From positions 3,162,001 through 3,226,000 of the forward strand of contig JAHWDD010000001.1 of NCBI GenBank assembly GCA_023897205.1: a stretch of DNA of 64,000 nucleotides, written 5' to 3'. Positions 62,390 through 64,000 of this stretch are shown here, one piece after another. Positions within the stretch are counted from its first letter, which is position 1, and every line of letters starts with the position of its first letter. This stretch comes from Exophiala sp. HKRS030. Lineage: Eukaryota > Ascomycota > Eurotiomycetes > Chaetothyriales > Herpotrichiellaceae. Under the pieces are notes generated by a model. That model made no database searches and had not been told where the DNA came from. It worked only from the letters and a program-made list of their open reading frames with translations. A program made the translations under genes and the position numbers.

Positions 62390-63375
62390 AGCATGACTCC
62401 GAGGCGAGAGGGCGGAATCAGGGTGGGTAATGTGTAATAGAACTCATAGGTAAATACCTGGGACATTCAGCGGGGGCTAAGGTCTCAGCAAACAGGCGTT
62501 AATGCATCACAATGGTATGGAGATGGGCATGAAAAAGAAAATAACAGGGCGTATGGCTTTGAAGGGGGGCGATTCAAGGGAGGCTGCAAGCGAAGGACAG
62601 CGAATGGAGATTGTCACAAGTTCGATAGTGGGTGTCAGTGGGTTCGACTTGGGCTGCAGGTGCGACCGTCGATGATCAGGTGTGAGTCGTGACTGCCTGC
62701 GATGCCTGTGGCCGACCCAGTGCTTTCCCCAAAACAAGGCAAGTGCCAAACCCTGATTAGCTGATTAGATTGATAAGATTATCGCCGGCCAAAACCACCA
62801 GGCCATAGAATGCCAAAACCACCCACACTAACCACCAACGCGTGACATGACAACTACACCCTAAGCCCTTGGAAGTGGAAAAGACTCTAGGTTGATGCTT
62901 GGGTGCAGTTGATCATCGGAAAATGCACTCATTTCAGCCTTTGCCAGGTTGAGGGACCTCAGTGTCATGAGTCGTGGTGGGAAGCAATATCTTTGCCTCT
63001 CAAACAAACAGCCCACGTGGGCTCTTGGGAGGTCTGTCTACCTCAAAACTCTGCTTACACCGCCACCTGTCACGTTCTGATAGCATACTTCGTACAGTTT
63101 ATGAATCACATATCTTCTGTATGTATCAGTCCGTGGATCGTGGTGATGGTCTGCTCAAGTGGAGAAACTAGGGCAGGTCACCGACATCGGCCGCTGCCGT
63201 GCATTAATCCGCGTCAGGTCTGATCACGGCATATGATAGATTTGCGGGTCTGCTTTCACTTCGTTCGTATTTTTCTCTTCTATCAGGTCATCAGATAATG
63301 GCCATCATGCCTTGCCACGTTGACCGTCACACTGTCTCGTAAAGACATATCGATGTATCTCTCGCGGTATGCATT
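62390..63375. other. Intergenic, no gene seen
   Basis: This is the 5' region of the OPT gene and the 3' flank of the last gene. Only short frames are present. Confidence 0.45.
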
Positions 63376-64000
63376 TCAAAATCCACCGACCTCTCCTCCT
63401 GCGCGTGTCAACATATCGTACACACGTCCAGGCAATTTGTACTTGACTAGACCTGCAAACACCATCAAGTCTTTGGCCATGTCGTTTAATTGCTCCTTCA
63501 TGCCATCTGCATCCCCTCCATAGCCTGCTTCCCATCTGCCGTTCCTCAAGATGGTCTCACGCTGCCCTCCAATAGCTCGCACCGCCCACACCACACTGAT
63601 TCCCGCGCAGCGAGCCAGAAGCTGTGGAAGCTGTCCAAAAGCATTCGCCGCAGATCGAATCACTGGGATCGATCCTCCTGCAGATAAGGGTAGGATATCC
63701 AAATCGTTCAGTTCTTCCAAGGCAGTCATGTAGCGAGGAGGATTTGCTTCCAGGTGTGCTCGTGCCGAAAGTAGCTGCAGCAAAGCACCACACACTTTCC
63801 TATTCGAGTCGGAGATTTTGTTGTGGTAAGCCGCATTTTCGTTGTACAGTGATACCATATTCTTAGCTAGCTCCACCGGTGAGGATGTCGACTGTGTAAG
63901 GGAAAGAGATGACTGCGGGCCGCCAGGTAGTGCACTGATGGTAGATTCGCTCTGACCGTCCGCTCGTCGAGGTTTGAGAGGCTGCAATTGCAAGGGCGAA
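63376..64000 (-). CDS. Unknown protein, C-terminal part (runs off the window)
   Basis: About 207 codons are visible and the frame is open to the window end, so the start lies beyond 64000. I do not recognise it. A disordered Ser/Pro-rich start (QPLKPRRADGQSESTISAL) is followed by a helical region: SPVELAKNMVSLYNENAAYH, KVCGALLQLLSARAHLEANP, then IPVIRSAANAFGQLPQLLAR and WAVRAIGGQRETILRNGRWE, ending GGEVGGF and a TGA at 63376. The helix-rich end resembles a coiled or bundle fold without a clear family. It is in tandem with the OPT gene on the minus strand. Confidence 0.6.
   Translation of the reverse strand, partial: SPLQLQPLKPRRADGQSESTISALPGGPQSSLSLTQSTSSPVELAKNMVSLYNENAAYHNKISDSNRKVCGALLQLLSARAHLEANPPRYMTALEELNDLDILPLSAGGSIPVIRSAANAFGQLPQLLARCAGISVVWAVRAIGGQRETILRNGRWEAGYGGDADGMKEQLNDMAKDLMVFAGLVKYKLPGRVYDMLTRAGGEVGGF

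Overview
The window looks like nuclear DNA of a filamentous ascomycete (Pezizomycotina). Genes lie on both strands and stand alone. Introns are short (about 45-80 nt), with GTATGT or GTGAGT-type donors and CTGAC or CTAAC-type branch sites. The gene content is typical of this group: fungal complex I 21 kDa subunit, Csm3, Mec1/ATR, PAQR/Izh receptor, OPT transporter, GH79 glycosidase, S10 carboxypeptidase and Ser/Thr-rich secreted proteins. I recognised no rRNA, tRNA, CRISPR array or intact transposon.

Layout. 0-10.9 kb: 3' half of a MEC1/ATR kinase gene convergent with CSM3 (both replication-checkpoint factors), then a five-exon complex I gene with a 17-nt exon, an unknown acidic/helical protein, and an orphan membrane protein. 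10.9-12.8 kb: AT-leaning stretch without a recognisable gene. 12.8-19 kb: glucosidase II beta subunit and a large mucin-like surface protein. 21-26.4 kb: Cut12-like coiled-coil protein and an Ala/Thr-rich secreted protein. 27-35 kb: a PcaB-like lyase, a glutathione transferase, an S10 carboxypeptidase and a bacterial-type formamidase (AmiF family). 36-46 kb: asteroid/XPG-like protein, PAQR receptor, MaoC-domain protein, RS-domain RNA-binding protein, and RIB7 carrying an extra FAR1-like zinc-finger region. 46-54 kb: GH79 glycosidase, methyltransferase, NmrA-like protein and iron-type alcohol dehydrogenase. 54-64 kb: an OB-fold protein behind three tandem MluI cell-cycle boxes, a nuclear protein with a SUMO-interaction motif, an OPT transporter, and the end of an unknown gene.

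Two themes stand out. First, at least seven places in five genes (lyase, carboxypeptidase, RIB7, GH79, OB-fold) need exactly one extra base to restore a continuous family-like reading frame. Most of these sites are G or C runs, so assembly under-calling is more likely than five pseudogenes, but this needs checking. Second, cell-cycle/replication genes (MEC1, CSM3, OB-fold protein) occur in the window, two of them with ACGCGT promoter elements. The most unusual candidate is the fusion of a transposase-type DNA-binding region to the riboflavin enzyme RIB7.
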